A stretch of DNA of 64,000 bases from Streptomyces sp. NRRL S-37 (GTDB lineage: Bacteria > Actinomycetota > Actinomycetes > Streptomycetales > Streptomycetaceae). Position 1 is the stretch's first letter. Every line of letters begins with the position of its first letter. The DNA is taken from the NCBI RefSeq assembly GCF_000721605.1, contig NZ_JOIZ01000031.1:38821-102820 (forward strand), read 5' to 3'. Shown piece by piece: positions 43,122 through 51,505 of this stretch. The translations under genes and the position numbers were made by a program. The notes beneath the pieces were generated by a model. The model was not told the DNA's origin, ran no database searches, and saw only the letters and a program-made list of their open reading frames with translations.

Positions 43122-43459
43122 TCACCTCGGCTCCGCCAGGGCCTGACCGGAGGTGTCCGCCGGGGTGCGGGGACGGGGCACCGAAAGAAGCGGCGCGAGG
43201 TCGAGCCGCTTGTCCATCTCCAGGCGGAAGGTCCTGTACAGGTTGATGTTGGACCAGAACAGCGCAGTGAGCCCGCGCCGGTCCTCGTCGGTGAGCTTCT
43301 TCGCCCAGGCCGGTTCGGCGAGGACCTGCTGAAGCAGCGACGTGTTGACGTGCACGAGCAGTACACGGTGCGGGTGGCCTCGAAGTCGCCGGGCAGATCG
43401 TCCTCCGGGTTGCACCACCGCCTCCCGCCCGCGACGTAGATCTCGCGGCGCCGGATTGC
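43122..43459 (-). pseudogene. Tn3-type transposase remnant
   Basis: The start IRRREIYVAGGRRWCNPEDD and LPGDFEATR resembles the middle of Tn3 TnpA (typically LRxxEIWVxGAxRWRNPDDDLPxDFE). A frame change leads to HVNTSLLQQVLAEPAWAKKL, TDEDRRGLTALFWSNINLYR and a last segment RLDLAPLLSVPRPRTPAD. Large parts are missing. The remnant meets the MFS remnant at 43460, marking a recombination junction. Confidence 0.5.
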
Positions 43460-43789
43460 GTGTCGGCAGGCGTCGTGGCCGGCAACGTCATCAAGGCGGG
43501 CTTCCAGCAACGTTACTGCCCGCCGGAGCTTCTCGGGCGTCTCACGGCGAGCACGGCTTTCCTCAACTACGGAACGATCCCGCTGGGCGCTCTGCTCGGC
43601 GGATGGCTGGGAACCGTCTTCGATCTCCGTACGGCCATGTGGATCACGACGGCCGGCGTGCCGCTGGCCGCGCTCGTCCTCCTCTTCTCCCCCATCGGGC
43701 GCTCCCGCGACTTGCCGACGGTCCCCCGCCCCAGGAATGCCCCGGGGCAGACACACCCCTGCCCGGAGCCGTCACCGCGGTCGCACTGA
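43460..43789 (+). pseudogene. C-terminal fragment of an MFS transporter
   Basis: GVVAGNVIKAGFQQRYCPPELLGRLTASTAFLNYGTIPLGALLGGWLG then TAMWITTAGVPLAALVLLFSP are the last two or three helices of an MFS exporter, with the LLGRLxA motif usual in the group. Everything upstream is missing, replaced by transposase debris. An adjacent frame up to 43939 (LLGEARVPVGAGAVAAGLRSG ... LPALKII) may be another gene fragment that I cannot name. Confidence 0.6.
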
Positions 43790-43937
43790 TCCACGGTGCT
43801 CCGCCGCGCGGACCTCCTCGGCGAGGCCCGAGTGCCGGTAGGCGCCGGCGCGGTGGCCGCCGGACTCCGCAGCGGCACCGTTCCCGGCGTACGGGTCGTT
43901 CCCGGCTCCGGCCAGCTGCCCGCCCTCAAGATCATCT

Positions 43938-43958
43938 GATCCGCCGCCGTGGCGGATC
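43938..43958. terminator. hairpin GATCCGCC/GGCGGATC
   Basis: Perfect 8-bp stem (43938-43945 with 43951-43958), loop GCCGT, between debris and the HAD-like gene end. Candidate terminator. Confidence 0.4.
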
Positions 43959-44021
43959 GAGTGATCGTCGGACGGCCCGGACAGCTCCGCGACGGCTTCC
44001 CGCGGGCTGTCGCGGAGAACG

Positions 44022-44519
44022 TCAAGCGGCCCGTAGCCACGGACCGAGGATCGTGAAGTCCTGGTCGGTCAGACCGCGGGACGGCGCGACGTGGTGGAGG
44101 AGCGCCTGCGCGGGGTGGTGGGCGGGCACCCGGTCCCGGTCGGCGTCGGTGATCTCGTCGTCGACCCAGGCGAACGGGCGTCCGTCCGCCCACGCGACGA
44201 GGGCCCGGGTCTTCCAGTGGAGCCCGAGCCACTGGTCTTCGTGTACGTGGGCGGCCGAGGGCTCCGGCCAGGACACGACCGGAAGCCGCGGCAGACCGAG
44301 CCGCGGCGCCGGCTCGGTATTGGCTTCCTCTCCCCAGGTGGTGGCCCGGACCAGGTCGCACGGCAGCGCCGCGAGCCGCGGTCCGAGCCTCGGGTCGAGG
44401 CGTGTCAGGTGCGCGTCCGGTCCGGGGCCCGTCGGCGCGTACTGCGGGCCGGCACCGAAGGGCAGGAGCGGCCCGTCGACGTCCAGGAAGAACAGGGGGC
44501 GGTCACGGTGCACGGTCAT
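44022..44519 (-). CDS. HAD-like domain protein
   Basis: A 165-aa protein starting [22 protein letters not shown], the HAD motif I with Asp13 and Asp15. [12 protein letters not shown] takes the position of motif II (Thr/Ser), and [14 protein letters not shown] that of motif IV. This is a compact HAD-superfamily hydrolase-like protein common in Streptomyces, possibly a phosphatase on an unknown substrate. It stands alone between fragments. Confidence 0.8.
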   Translation of the reverse strand: MTVHRDRPLFFLDVDGPLLPFGAGPQYAPTGPGPDAHLTRLDPRLGPRLAALPCDLVRATTWGEEANTEPAPRLGLPRLPVVSWPEPSAAHVHEDQWLGLHWKTRALVAWADGRPFAWVDDEITDADRDRVPAHHPAQALLHHVAPSRGLTDQDFTILGPWLRAA

Positions 44520-44581
44520 GCCGCCACCTTGCCGCAGGTGACGGCGGGAGCAGCGGGTCGTACCCGCACCCCGTACGCACG

Positions 44582-44826
44582 GAGCATCGCGCCCTGCTGG
44601 ACGAGCACACCGCCGTCGGCGGCACGTCCGGCACCGGGTGGGGCCTGCATGAGTGGCGCTGTTCGAGCCTGGCCCACCTCGGCGAGGCCGGTGCGAGCCT
44701 GCTCATGCTGATAGCGCAGTCTCGGCACAGGAAGCCGGAGAATGTGCGGAAGTACTTCCACCCGTTCCCGGAGGCGATCGCCGAGGTCACCGGTCTGCTC
44801 GCCCCCGGTGACAGCCGGCGCTGGTC
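44582..44826 (+). pseudogene. C-terminal remnant of a tyrosine integrase
   Basis: The frame reads [35 protein letters not shown] (with the H-x-x-R catalytic box as HEWR), [21 protein letters not shown] (with the catalytic Tyr) and [17 protein letters not shown]. It is the missing C-terminal half of the same integrase type that is truncated at 26967-27659, and has a shorter sister at 3574-3690. No upstream half is attached. Inactive alone. Confidence 0.8.
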
Positions 44827-44827
44827 G

Positions 44828-45964
44828 TCAGGCGCCGGCGAGGCGCCAAAGGGAAGTGACTTCCGTGGCTCGGGCGGCGTGGAGGGGATCAGCGGTGTCC
44901 CTCGCTCGTGGATGCCGCGGCCGGGCGTCCGTCCTGTCCACCACGCGCAGGCCCGCTGCTTCGATGCCGGCCAGAAGTTCGCCGCGCGTCCTGAGTCCGA
45001 GGCGCTCGGCCAGGTCCGACAGGATGAGCCATCCTTCACCTCCCGGTTCGAGATGCGCGGTGAGTCCGTCCAGGAAGCTGTGGAGCATGCTGCTGCCCGG
45101 GTCGTAGACACCTTGTTCCACGGCGGAGGTGGGCCGGGCCGGAATCCAGGGTGGGTTGCAGACGACGAGGTCCGCACGCCCTTCGGGAAACAGGCCAGGG
45201 CCCACGATGTCGATGCGTCCGGTGAAGTGCAGTCGGCGGACGTTCTCGCGTGCGCAGGCCAGGGCACGCGTGCTGATGTCGGTGGCCACGACGTGGTCGA
45301 TCCCCCGGCGGGCCAGGACGGCGGCGAGCACTCCCGTCCCCGTCCCGAGGTCGAATGCGGTACGGCGACCCGTGCGCTGGGCCGCCGGCGCGGGGAGCGG
45401 TGCCCGTGCGATGAGGTCGACGTATTCGCCCCTGACGGGGGAGAACACGCCGTAATGCGGGTGAATACGGGCATCGAGGGCCGGTACCTCCACGCCCTTC
45501 GTGCGCCACTGATGCGCTCCGATCACGCCCAGTAGTTCTGTGAGCGAGACGGCCATCGGCTCGGACGGCGGACCGTACGCCTCGGTGCATGCCTGGCGCA
45601 CATCGGGGGCCCTGCGCAGGTTCAGGCAGTAGCCGTCTTCCAGCAGAACGAGGAGCCTGCCGAGCACGCGGGCACGGTGGCCCCGGGCCCTGCGGTGCAG
45701 GTGGAAGGACTCTGCTGGGCTGCCGCCTCGCCGGGAAGGTTTCCGGCCGATACGGCGGTCCATCGCTTGCAGTAGTTGACGTGCGTTATGGAAGTCGCCC
45801 TGCCACAGCAAGGCGGTTCCCTCGCAGGCCAGACGGTGAGCAGCGTCGGCTTTCATACGGTCGTCCGCGCCGATGACCCGGCCGGGAGGCGGTGTCGCGC
45901 TCTCGGAATGCCAGCGGGCGGAACGGGGGGTGTTCATCTCGGTCCAGTGGATCGTGGACACCAT
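44828..45964 (-). CDS. class I SAM-dependent methyltransferase, HemK/PrmC-like motif
   Basis: A 378-aa protein. An N-terminal helical region of about 170 residues precedes a Rossmann methyltransferase domain with SAM motif [18 protein letters not shown], acidic motif [17 protein letters not shown] and the catalytic NPPW in [10 protein letters not shown], the signature of N-directed methyltransferases acting on glutamine or nucleic-acid bases. ATG 45964 is chosen because GAGGAG lies 5 bases upstream and the open frame further upstream (to 46198) has poor composition. The substrate is not predictable. The 274 bases before it hold no gene. Confidence 0.8.
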   Translation of the reverse strand: MVSTIHWTEMNTPRSARWHSESATPPPGRVIGADDRMKADAAHRLACEGTALLWQGDFHNARQLLQAMDRRIGRKPSRRGGSPAESFHLHRRARGHRARVLGRLLVLLEDGYCLNLRRAPDVRQACTEAYGPPSEPMAVSLTELLGVIGAHQWRTKGVEVPALDARIHPHYGVFSPVRGEYVDLIARAPLPAPAAQRTGRRTAFDLGTGTGVLAAVLARRGIDHVVATDISTRALACARENVRRLHFTGRIDIVGPGLFPEGRADLVVCNPPWIPARPTSAVEQGVYDPGSSMLHSFLDGLTAHLEPGGEGWLILSDLAERLGLRTRGELLAGIEAAGLRVVDRTDARPRHPRARDTADPLHAARATEVTSLWRLAGA

Positions 45965-46238
45965 GTACTCCTCGTGATCGAACGTACGGGGCACGAAGAG
46001 CACTTCGACGAGGAGCAGGGCGAACGACCCGTGCTGTAGCACGGGCGCGTGTGTCAGGGCAGGTAGGGCTACCGCTCCCGCGTCGAAGCGCGAGAGGAGG
46101 AGTCGCCGAGAACCATGCCGAGCGTCACGAGCAGCCCTTTCGGAGAGATGGGGTAAGAGGCTCGCACAGCTCTCTCTCCGCGGGCAAACCAAGCCCATGG
46201 GTTGGGCGGGGGCAGCTCTCCCCGCCCAACGCGGCTCA

Positions 46239-46385
46239 TCACTCGTCGGTGACGTCCTTGCCGCGCGGCAGGCGCGGCCCGCCGGACAGGCCGGGCGGCT
46301 GGAGGAAGTACCGGCCGTGCATGGTGACCGTGATGCCGCACGAACGGCGAGATGCGGGCCACGTCCTCGTCACGGACGCCGAAGC
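46239..46385 (-). pseudogene. Tn3 transposase C-terminal tip, frameshifted
   Basis: DEDVARISPFVRHHG, then in the next frame TMHGRYFLQPPGLSGGPRLP and DVTDE, equals the end of TnpA (in the intact copy DEDVARLSPLKDRHINFLGRYLF...GLRPFRDPDA). About 45 codons remain. Confidence 0.6.
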
Positions 46386-46407
46386 CGTCCGCGTGCGCTT
46401 CGCGGTC

Positions 46408-46893
46408 TTACCGGGAGAACGCGTAGGTACGGACGGGGTCGAGGTGCAGTTCGAAGGGCCCGAAACAGTCGGCCGCGAGGGTCGCGACCGGAGCGCCGCA
46501 CGGGCAGGCCCGGTTGAGTCCCTCGTCGCCTGTCGGTCCGCAGCACCCATTGCTGTTCGCCCAGTCGGGCAGTGGCTGAAGGCCGGCGGCGTCATCAGGG
46601 TGGACCAGCACGGTGTGTCGGCTCCCCGCCGAGATGACGAAACCTTCTTCACGGCAGACCACAGGTCCGCGCGACTGAGCCGGCTTCGGGTCCTCCTGAT
46701 CGTCCTGCAGCATGCAGGGAGGTCCCCAGGGCTCGGGATCGATCGCGTAGTGGCCCCGCGGAACGGTGGAAGGCGCCCGGCGTGTCTCCTTGTCCCGGTC
46801 GTGCTCGTCGTCGGAGACGTCAGGGACGGCGGCAAGCTCGGCCAGCTCCGGCGTGATCGCGGTGCCGCACGTGGAACAGAGGAAGACGGTCAT
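46408..46893 (-). CDS. conserved hypothetical protein with Cys pairs
   Basis: A 161-aa soluble protein starting MTVFLCSTCGTAITPELAEL, with a CSTC pair at the start and CPCG near residue 130; with NGCCGPTGDEGLNRACPCGAP these could bind zinc. The conserved core VPRGHYAIDPEPWGPP and FGPFELHLDPVRTYAF is shared with Streptomyces hypothetical proteins. ATG 46893 follows GAGGG closely; the longer frame upstream belongs to an integrase relic. Function unknown. Confidence 0.65.
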   Translation of the reverse strand: MTVFLCSTCGTAITPELAELAAVPDVSDDEHDRDKETRRAPSTVPRGHYAIDPEPWGPPCMLQDDQEDPKPAQSRGPVVCREEGFVISAGSRHTVLVHPDDAAGLQPLPDWANSNGCCGPTGDEGLNRACPCGAPVATLAADCFGPFELHLDPVRTYAFSR

Positions 46894-46983
46894 TCCCTCG
46901 TTGTAGTGTTCAGGACTGCCCCTTCGCATCCTCGTTTCGCTGCTCGGAGCCGATGCGCGCGCGGGCCGGACCGGGCAGCGTGC

Positions 46984-47180
46984 GGCAGGGTCGCGCTCGG
47001 CGACGTGCCGGGCGACCGCGTCGACGCCGAGACGGGCGTACCGCTCCAGGGAGCGAACGGAGACATGGCAGGAGCGAGCTGGCAGCATCGGGGGAGGTGC
47101 CACCCTCCGCGCCGTGTGTCAGGGCACTGTGGCGGAGCCGGTGCAGTGTGAACCCGTCCAGGTCCTCGATGTCCGGCGTC
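46984..47180 (-). pseudogene. remnant of a second type of tyrosine integrase
   Basis: GFTLHRLRHSALTHGAEGG carries the H-x-x-R box (HRLR). After a frame change, the next frame reads SVRSLERYARLGVDAVARHVAERDPAA, with the catalytic-Tyr segment. It ends near the start of the hypothetical gene at 46893. It differs clearly from the integrase relics at 3.6 and 44.6 kb, so it represents another lost element. Confidence 0.6.
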
Positions 47181-47388
47181 GGGGACCAATGGAACGGCCC
47201 CTGGAAACCGATCCCGCCGCTTCACCACGAACCCACTGATCAACTCCTTGACACTGGGCGCACCGGCCTCCCGGGGCCACGCCCGACAGCCTTCGGTTCC
47301 GCGAACTCGTGGAGGCGAGGGGTCAGCGGGTGGGCAAAACGAACTCGGGCTGGTCGAGCAGGCGCAGCCGGCTTCCGTCAGGCTGGCG

Positions 47389-47658
47389 CCGGCCGAGGCG
47401 TTCGGCTCCGTTCCCGGGGTGAGCCTGTGGCACTGGGCCCGCGACCCCGACGGCCGCCCTCCCTCACGCCGGCACGCCAAGCTCGCGGTGGCCGACCGCC
47501 GCACCCTGTTCCTGGGCAGCGCCAACCTGACCGAGTCCGCGGCCCACCGCAACATCGGGGCGGGCGTGCTGGTGAACGGCGGCGAAGCGCCGCGACGGGC
47601 GGCGGAGCACATCGCGGAGCTGCAACGGCTGGGCGTGCTGAGGCCGCTCCGGCCGTGA
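47389..47658 (+). pseudogene. C-terminal fragment of a DISARM DrmC-like phospholipase D protein
   Basis: About 90 codons: EAFGSVPGVSLWHWARDP then SRRHAKLAVADRRTLFLGSANLTESAAHRNIGAGVLVNGG. The HKD motif H-A-K-x4-D followed by GSANLT is the C-terminal half-site of phospholipase D-fold proteins, and the surrounding sequence matches DrmC of the DISARM phage-defence system. Catalytically a PLD enzyme needs two HKD motifs or a dimer; here the N-terminal half is gone and no drmA, drmB or methylase gene is adjacent. It is a relic of a lost defence locus. Confidence 0.55.
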
Positions 47659-47861
47659 GCGGTCCGGGGCACGGGGACGGGGCATGCCCGCCACCGCCGA
47701 AGTCGCCGAGGGCGTCGGCCGGGAACGACGGGGAGACACGGTTCGACCGTTCCGGCACGAGGGAGGAGCCGTCGCCCGGCCGGGGCGATCGTCGGATGTG
47801 ACTTCGTGCACGAGATGGGGTTCTGGCTCAGGTTCTGTGGTCCGTGACTGCGGGTCACCGA

Positions 47862-48299
47862 TTAGATCTCGAACAGGGCTTCCTCTTGTGGCGGGATCGG
47901 AGGGTCGAGGACGTCGCGGAGGCGGGTAATGTCCTGGCGCCACTTCGACCAGTTCGCGGCTTCGGCCCACAGCTCGGCGAGTTCAGACCGGTTGGAGACC
48001 ACTTGGTCCAGGGCGTCGACGGCGAGCATGCGAAGGTCTGCAGGCAACTCCGGTAGCGGCTCTGACGGGCCGTAGTTCGAGCACGCCGGATAGCCGTCAG
48101 GATGCTGGGCGACGACCAGGGCCGCCGCGCCCACGGCTCGCTCGCCGTCGTAGATTCCCAGGAACTCCGCGGGCCCGGCGGCACGCTTGAGCACGCCCCG
48201 GACCATGGCTTCGCGCTCTTCCAGTGCTGCCTTGTCCAGGTCACCGGCGAAATCGGCGGCGGTGTCGTTGTCGAAGGGGCCGATGTCCCAGGTACCCAT
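47862..48299 (-). CDS. DUF4259-family protein
   Basis: A 145-aa protein opening MGTWDIGPFDNDTAADFAGDLD, the hallmark of DUF4259, followed by helices that include AALVVAQHPDGY and LAVDALDQVVSNRSELAELWAEA. ATG 48299 follows GAGGAG by 5 bases; a longer frame upstream is rejected. Members are small cytosolic proteins of unknown function, often near mobile or toxin-related loci. Confidence 0.85.
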   Translation of the reverse strand: MGTWDIGPFDNDTAADFAGDLDKAALEEREAMVRGVLKRAAGPAEFLGIYDGERAVGAAALVVAQHPDGYPACSNYGPSEPLPELPADLRMLAVDALDQVVSNRSELAELWAEAANWSKWRQDITRLRDVLDPPIPPQEEALFEI

Positions 48300-48353
48300 G
48301 TCTCTCCTCGCGCGGTCGTCTCGGGATCGTCGCACTGGCCACTGACAGTGCGC

Positions 48354-48712
48354 TCAGGAGGCAAACAGCACCCGCTTGCGCAGGAGGTTGAAGCCAGCGC
48401 GTCCATACATCTGCCGCTTGATCATTTTGATGCGGTTGACATGGCCTTCAACTGCGCCCGAGCTCCAGGGCAGGGTGAGACCGGCGATGACGGCAGCGCG
48501 GTCTCGGTCGATGCCGGCGGCAAGAGTGTGGAGACTGGGCAGATCGTCCTGCCGGACGGCGACGAGCCAGTCCGGAAGACGCTCGCCCTGGCGCTCGGTC
48601 AGCATGACGGCGAAAGCGCGGACGTGTCGGGTGAGCGCGTCGATCTCGGGGCGGTGGGCGTCAGGCTTCCGGAAGGGGCGGGCGAGGTCGGCGGCGGCCG
48701 GGATGGGCTGGG
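48354..48712 (-). pseudogene. ISL3-family transposase C-terminal remnant
   Basis: RPEIDALTRHVRAFAVMLTERQGE and LTLPWSSGAVEGHVNRIKMIKRQMYGRAGFNLLRKRVL is the C-terminus of ISL3-family transposases, with the catalytic Glu in the AVEGHVNRIK motif. The N-terminal two thirds is absent; the TA2 promoter begins directly upstream. A small inverted repeat, CGCACTG/CAGTGCG (48331-48352), follows the stop and may be part of the IS end. Confidence 0.75.
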
Positions 48713-48735
48713 GGCCATCCGGGCCGCTCACGGAG

Positions 48736-48753
48736 TTCTACCGCGGGTAGAAT
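48736..48753 (+). promoter_or_regulatory. palindromic operator and leaderless-type promoter of TA2
   Basis: TTCTACC (48736-48742), GCG, GGTAGAA (48746-48752): perfect 7-bp arms. The last arm includes TAGAAT (48748-48753), a good -10 hexamer ending 7 bases before the antitoxin ATG. TA1 has the related core CTCTAC...GTAGAG in the same position. Confidence 0.7.
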
Positions 48754-48760
48754 CGGAGGT

Positions 48761-49015
48761 ATGGGCAAGCCGACGAGCATCAAGACCAGCGAGGAAGTGC
48801 GCGACCGACTGCGCATCCTCGCCGAAGAGCGCGGCACCACCATCACCGAGCTGCTGGAAGAGCTCGCCGGCCGCGAACTCACGGCGGCCGAGCGGGAGCA
48901 GCGTGCTGTCGAGGCGGCCCGTGAGCTCGGTGTCGAGTACGGCGAGCAGGTGCGGCAGGCCGGGCAGGACGCCTGGGCGAGGATCCGCGCCCATCAGGGC
49001 GACGCCGCGGCATGA
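48761..49015 (+). CDS. TA2 antitoxin-like ribbon-helix-helix protein
   Basis: An 84-aa paralogue of the TA1 antitoxin: TSIKTSEEVRDRLRILAEERGTTITELLEELAGR gives the RHH fold, followed by a helical, charged C-terminus. GGAGG ends one base before ATG 48761, too close to be a normal ribosome site, which together with the -10 position suggests a leaderless transcript. The stop overlaps the next start (ATGA at 49012-49015). Expected to bind the palindrome upstream and to neutralise the partner protein. Confidence 0.72.
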   Translation: MGKPTSIKTSEEVRDRLRILAEERGTTITELLEELAGRELTAAEREQRAVEAARELGVEYGEQVRQAGQDAWARIRAHQGDAAA

Positions 49016-49386
49016 ACCTGACGGCCGTCCTGGACCACACCGCTCTGACCGCCCTGTACCGTGCGGACCCTTTCCTCACCGGCCTCTACGTCGAAGCCTC
49101 GCGCGGCACCGGCCGCGTCCTGATCCCGTCGCTCTCCCTTGTCGCCGCCGAGCGGCGGGACGCCGGCGCCGGCAAGCACGCGGCATCCCTGCGGTTCGCC
49201 GAGAACGTCCCGTTCACCGCCGCGCACGCGGCGGACGCGATGGGCTGGGCGAGCACGGACTGGCCGGTGGCTCACGCGGCGGCGATCGCCTGGCACGCGG
49301 CCAGGGCGGGAGAGCCGCTGACGGTCCTGTCCCTGGAACCCGACCTGTACGCGGGCACCGGCATCACTCCGCTGAATCCCACCTGA
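49012..49386 (+). CDS. TA2 toxin-like protein, divergent PIN-like fold
   Basis: A 124-aa paralogue of the protein at 12818. AVLDHTALTALYRAD (first PIN-type Asp), LYVEASRGTGRVLIPSLSLVAAE, then DWPVAHAAAIAWHAARAGEPLTVLSLEPDLYAGTGI. The DxxHAA and LTVLS..P..YAG segments resemble the end of PIN ribonucleases (D-x-x-H-A...LxTxxP..F). It is translationally coupled to the antitoxin gene. An RNase toxin is the likely role; it has not been shown for this group as far as I know. Confidence 0.6.
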   Translation: MNLTAVLDHTALTALYRADPFLTGLYVEASRGTGRVLIPSLSLVAAERRDAGAGKHAASLRFAENVPFTAAHAADAMGWASTDWPVAHAAAIAWHAARAGEPLTVLSLEPDLYAGTGITPLNPT

Positions 49387-49510
49387 CCCGGCGCCCGCCC
49401 CGAACCGCGGAGCAGGGGGCGACGGCGCAGAGCGGGGTCCGACCGGTGCGGTCGGCGCGGAAGGCAACCGCGTCGCCTGCGGACGTCTGCCCGAGGGATT
49501 GCCGCTGTGC

Positions 49511-50377
49511 TCAGCGGTGCTCGGGCTCCACGGCCAGCCACAGCTCGGCGTCGGCCTCGGTCTTCTCCGGCGACAGGCGGGTGCGCAGGATCTCAGGGCC
49601 GGTGCGGGTGCGATACGGGTTCGACGGGAACCACTCGGTGAACACGTCCCGCCACAGTTCCTGGATGGCCCGCGGCGCCGGCCCGGAGGTGGTGAAGACC
49701 GCCCAGGTGCCGGCCGGGACCGCCAACGTGGTCGTGCCCTCAGGAGCGGCCGCGGAGGTGATCACGCCGTGGTGGTAGTCGAGGAAAGTACCCTCGGCGC
49801 GGCTGGGATCCATGTCGTCGCAGACCGCGACGATGCCGTGCGGCTCCTGGTCCGACAGCTTCTCCAGGCGCTCCAGGGTCTGCGGATCGATCCCGCGGAC
49901 AAAGTCCATGATCGCCTGGTTCGGCCCCGCGTGCACCAGCGGTACCCGGGTCTTGAGCCCGACGACGGTGAAGTCCGCCTTGTCCACGATGCGGTAGCGC
50001 ATACTGCTGCTCCCCTCGATGGTGAGCCGGAAGGCCATCCGGGACTGGGAGGTGAGTGCGGCGCCGGTACGCCGGGCCTCGCCCGGTCCGATGCCGTGCA
50101 TGGCACGGAACGCCCGCGCGAACGCCTCACCGGAGCCGTAGCCATAACGCACCGCGATCTTCAGCAGCGTCCCATGTCCCGCGAGTACTTCGGCGCCCGC
50201 GAGGGTGAGCCGGCGGCGCCGGACATACTCCGACAGCGGCATTCCCGCGAGCGCGGAGAACATCCGGCGCAGGTGGTGCTCCGAGGTGGCCGCGATGCGT
50301 GCCAGTGCCTCCACGTCGAGGTCCTGGTCGAGATGGCCCTCGATGTGCTCCATGGCCTGGTTCAGCCGCTCCAGCAT
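49511..50377 (-). CDS. AraC-family regulator with GyrI-like ligand domain
   Basis: A 288-aa regulator. Residues 1-110 hold two AraC HTH motifs (DVEALARIAATSEHHLRRMFSALAGMPLSEYVRRRRL and LLKIAVRYGYGSGEAFARAFRAMHGIGPGEAR). Residues about 135-288 are a GyrI-like/effector-binding domain (VVGLKTRVPL, VPAGTWAVFTTSGPAPRAIQELWRDVFTEWFPSNPY). The start ATG 50377 follows AGGGAGG. This is the Rob/BmrR-like plan: binding of hydrophobic or cationic compounds to the GyrI domain controls DNA binding. Confidence 0.9.
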   Translation of the reverse strand: MLERLNQAMEHIEGHLDQDLDVEALARIAATSEHHLRRMFSALAGMPLSEYVRRRRLTLAGAEVLAGHGTLLKIAVRYGYGSGEAFARAFRAMHGIGPGEARRTGAALTSQSRMAFRLTIEGSSSMRYRIVDKADFTVVGLKTRVPLVHAGPNQAIMDFVRGIDPQTLERLEKLSDQEPHGIVAVCDDMDPSRAEGTFLDYHHGVITSAAAPEGTTTLAVPAGTWAVFTTSGPAPRAIQELWRDVFTEWFPSNPYRTRTGPEILRTRLSPEKTEADAELWLAVEPEHR

Positions 50378-50440
50378 GCCCGGCCTCCCTTCCCTTTCCC
50401 TTTCCACGGCCACTCCGCCGGCGATGATCGTGCAGTACGT

Positions 50441-51253
50441 CTACCCGGCGCCGCGGTCGGTGCCGTCTCCGTCCGGACCGGGGGTGTCCCGTCCCAGACC
50501 CCGGCGGATCGCGATCTCCACGGGTGAGTACGCGCCGTCGGCCCGTTCCAGTTCGTACGGTGCGGCCGGCATCAGCGGCGGCTGCGCCATGAAGCGCGGC
50601 CGCACCCCATGGTGCGGTTGAGCCGCATGCACCAGGAACGGATGGCACAGGAAGACGTCGCCCGGGGACCCGGTGGCGAGGGCGAGTGGCCGGTGGTCGG
50701 ACGCCGCCACCAGGTCGGGGGCGAGAGTCAGCCCGCTCGCCCCGTCCTCCCCGTACTTCTCCAGCACCTTCGGCACGTCGAGGTGCGAGCCGACCCGGAT
50801 CCGGGTCGGGGCGTCCTCCTCACCGACCTCGCTGAACAGGAACAGCATCAGCAGCGCCCGGCCCCGGGAGCGCAGATTCGTGAAGTACCAGCTCTCGCCC
50901 TCCGGAAGATAGCTCCCCTCGATGTGCCAGCCCGCGTCGTCCGGCTCCTCCTCGTGCGGGAAGCGCAGCGGGAACGTGCCCAGCGAGTAGCGCGGCTCCC
51001 AGCGTCCCGCCCCGACGAGCAGGTCGTACGCGCGGTGCAGGGACGGGGGGTTGGGTGCGGCGGCGAACGGCCCCTGCGCCATGCCGGCCACCCAGTGCAC
51101 GGGCCGCGTCCACGTCGACGGGTCGTCCGGGGCACAGCCCGTCTCCCGCCACAGCAGCCGCGCGCAGTCCGCGGCCACGCGCGGCGCGACGGCACCCTCC
51201 AGCTTCACGAAGCCGTCGCGGAGGAAACGGGATACCAAGGTCGTGTCGTTCAT
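50441..51253 (-). CDS. phytanoyl-CoA dioxygenase-family protein
   Basis: A 270-aa double-stranded beta-helix protein of the PhyH Fe(II)/2-oxoglutarate oxygenase family. The proximal facial-triad position reads H110-I-E112 (GWHIEGSYLPEG), with Glu in place of the usual Asp; the distal His is in DVFLCHPFLVHAAQPH, followed by the 2OG-binding Arg (VRPRFM). ATG 51253 starts MNDTTLVSRFLRDGFVKLEG, the family-typical opening. Substrate unknown. It is 63 bases upstream of the AraC/GyrI regulator on the same strand. Confidence 0.82.
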   Translation of the reverse strand: MNDTTLVSRFLRDGFVKLEGAVAPRVAADCARLLWRETGCAPDDPSTWTRPVHWVAGMAQGPFAAAPNPPSLHRAYDLLVGAGRWEPRYSLGTFPLRFPHEEEPDDAGWHIEGSYLPEGESWYFTNLRSRGRALLMLFLFSEVGEEDAPTRIRVGSHLDVPKVLEKYGEDGASGLTLAPDLVAASDHRPLALATGSPGDVFLCHPFLVHAAQPHHGVRPRFMAQPPLMPAAPYELERADGAYSPVEIAIRRGLGRDTPGPDGDGTDRGAG

Positions 51254-51505
51254 GCCCTCATCGTGCGGCGGCACCGGTCCCGGTCACCCGACATTCTCCG
51301 CACCGTCTTTGTCGGGTGAACACCGGAGCGTGGTCGGGCGGCGCGCGCCGCCCGGTCGGCCATGATCGGTCTCGGGTGCTTGTGGACCGCCGAGCTCCGG
51401 AAGCGTCGACACTCGGTCCTCGCTGCCGTCGTCGTCCTCGTCCGGCTCCGGCGCGTGGCGGGAGGGAGGAGGGAACCGGATGGTCCGCCTCCCTCCCTGC
51501 ACATG

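Noticed and set aside
45965..46198. Longer N-terminus of the methyltransferase
   Set aside because: The in-frame extension has poor coding composition, and a good ribosome site supports ATG 45964.
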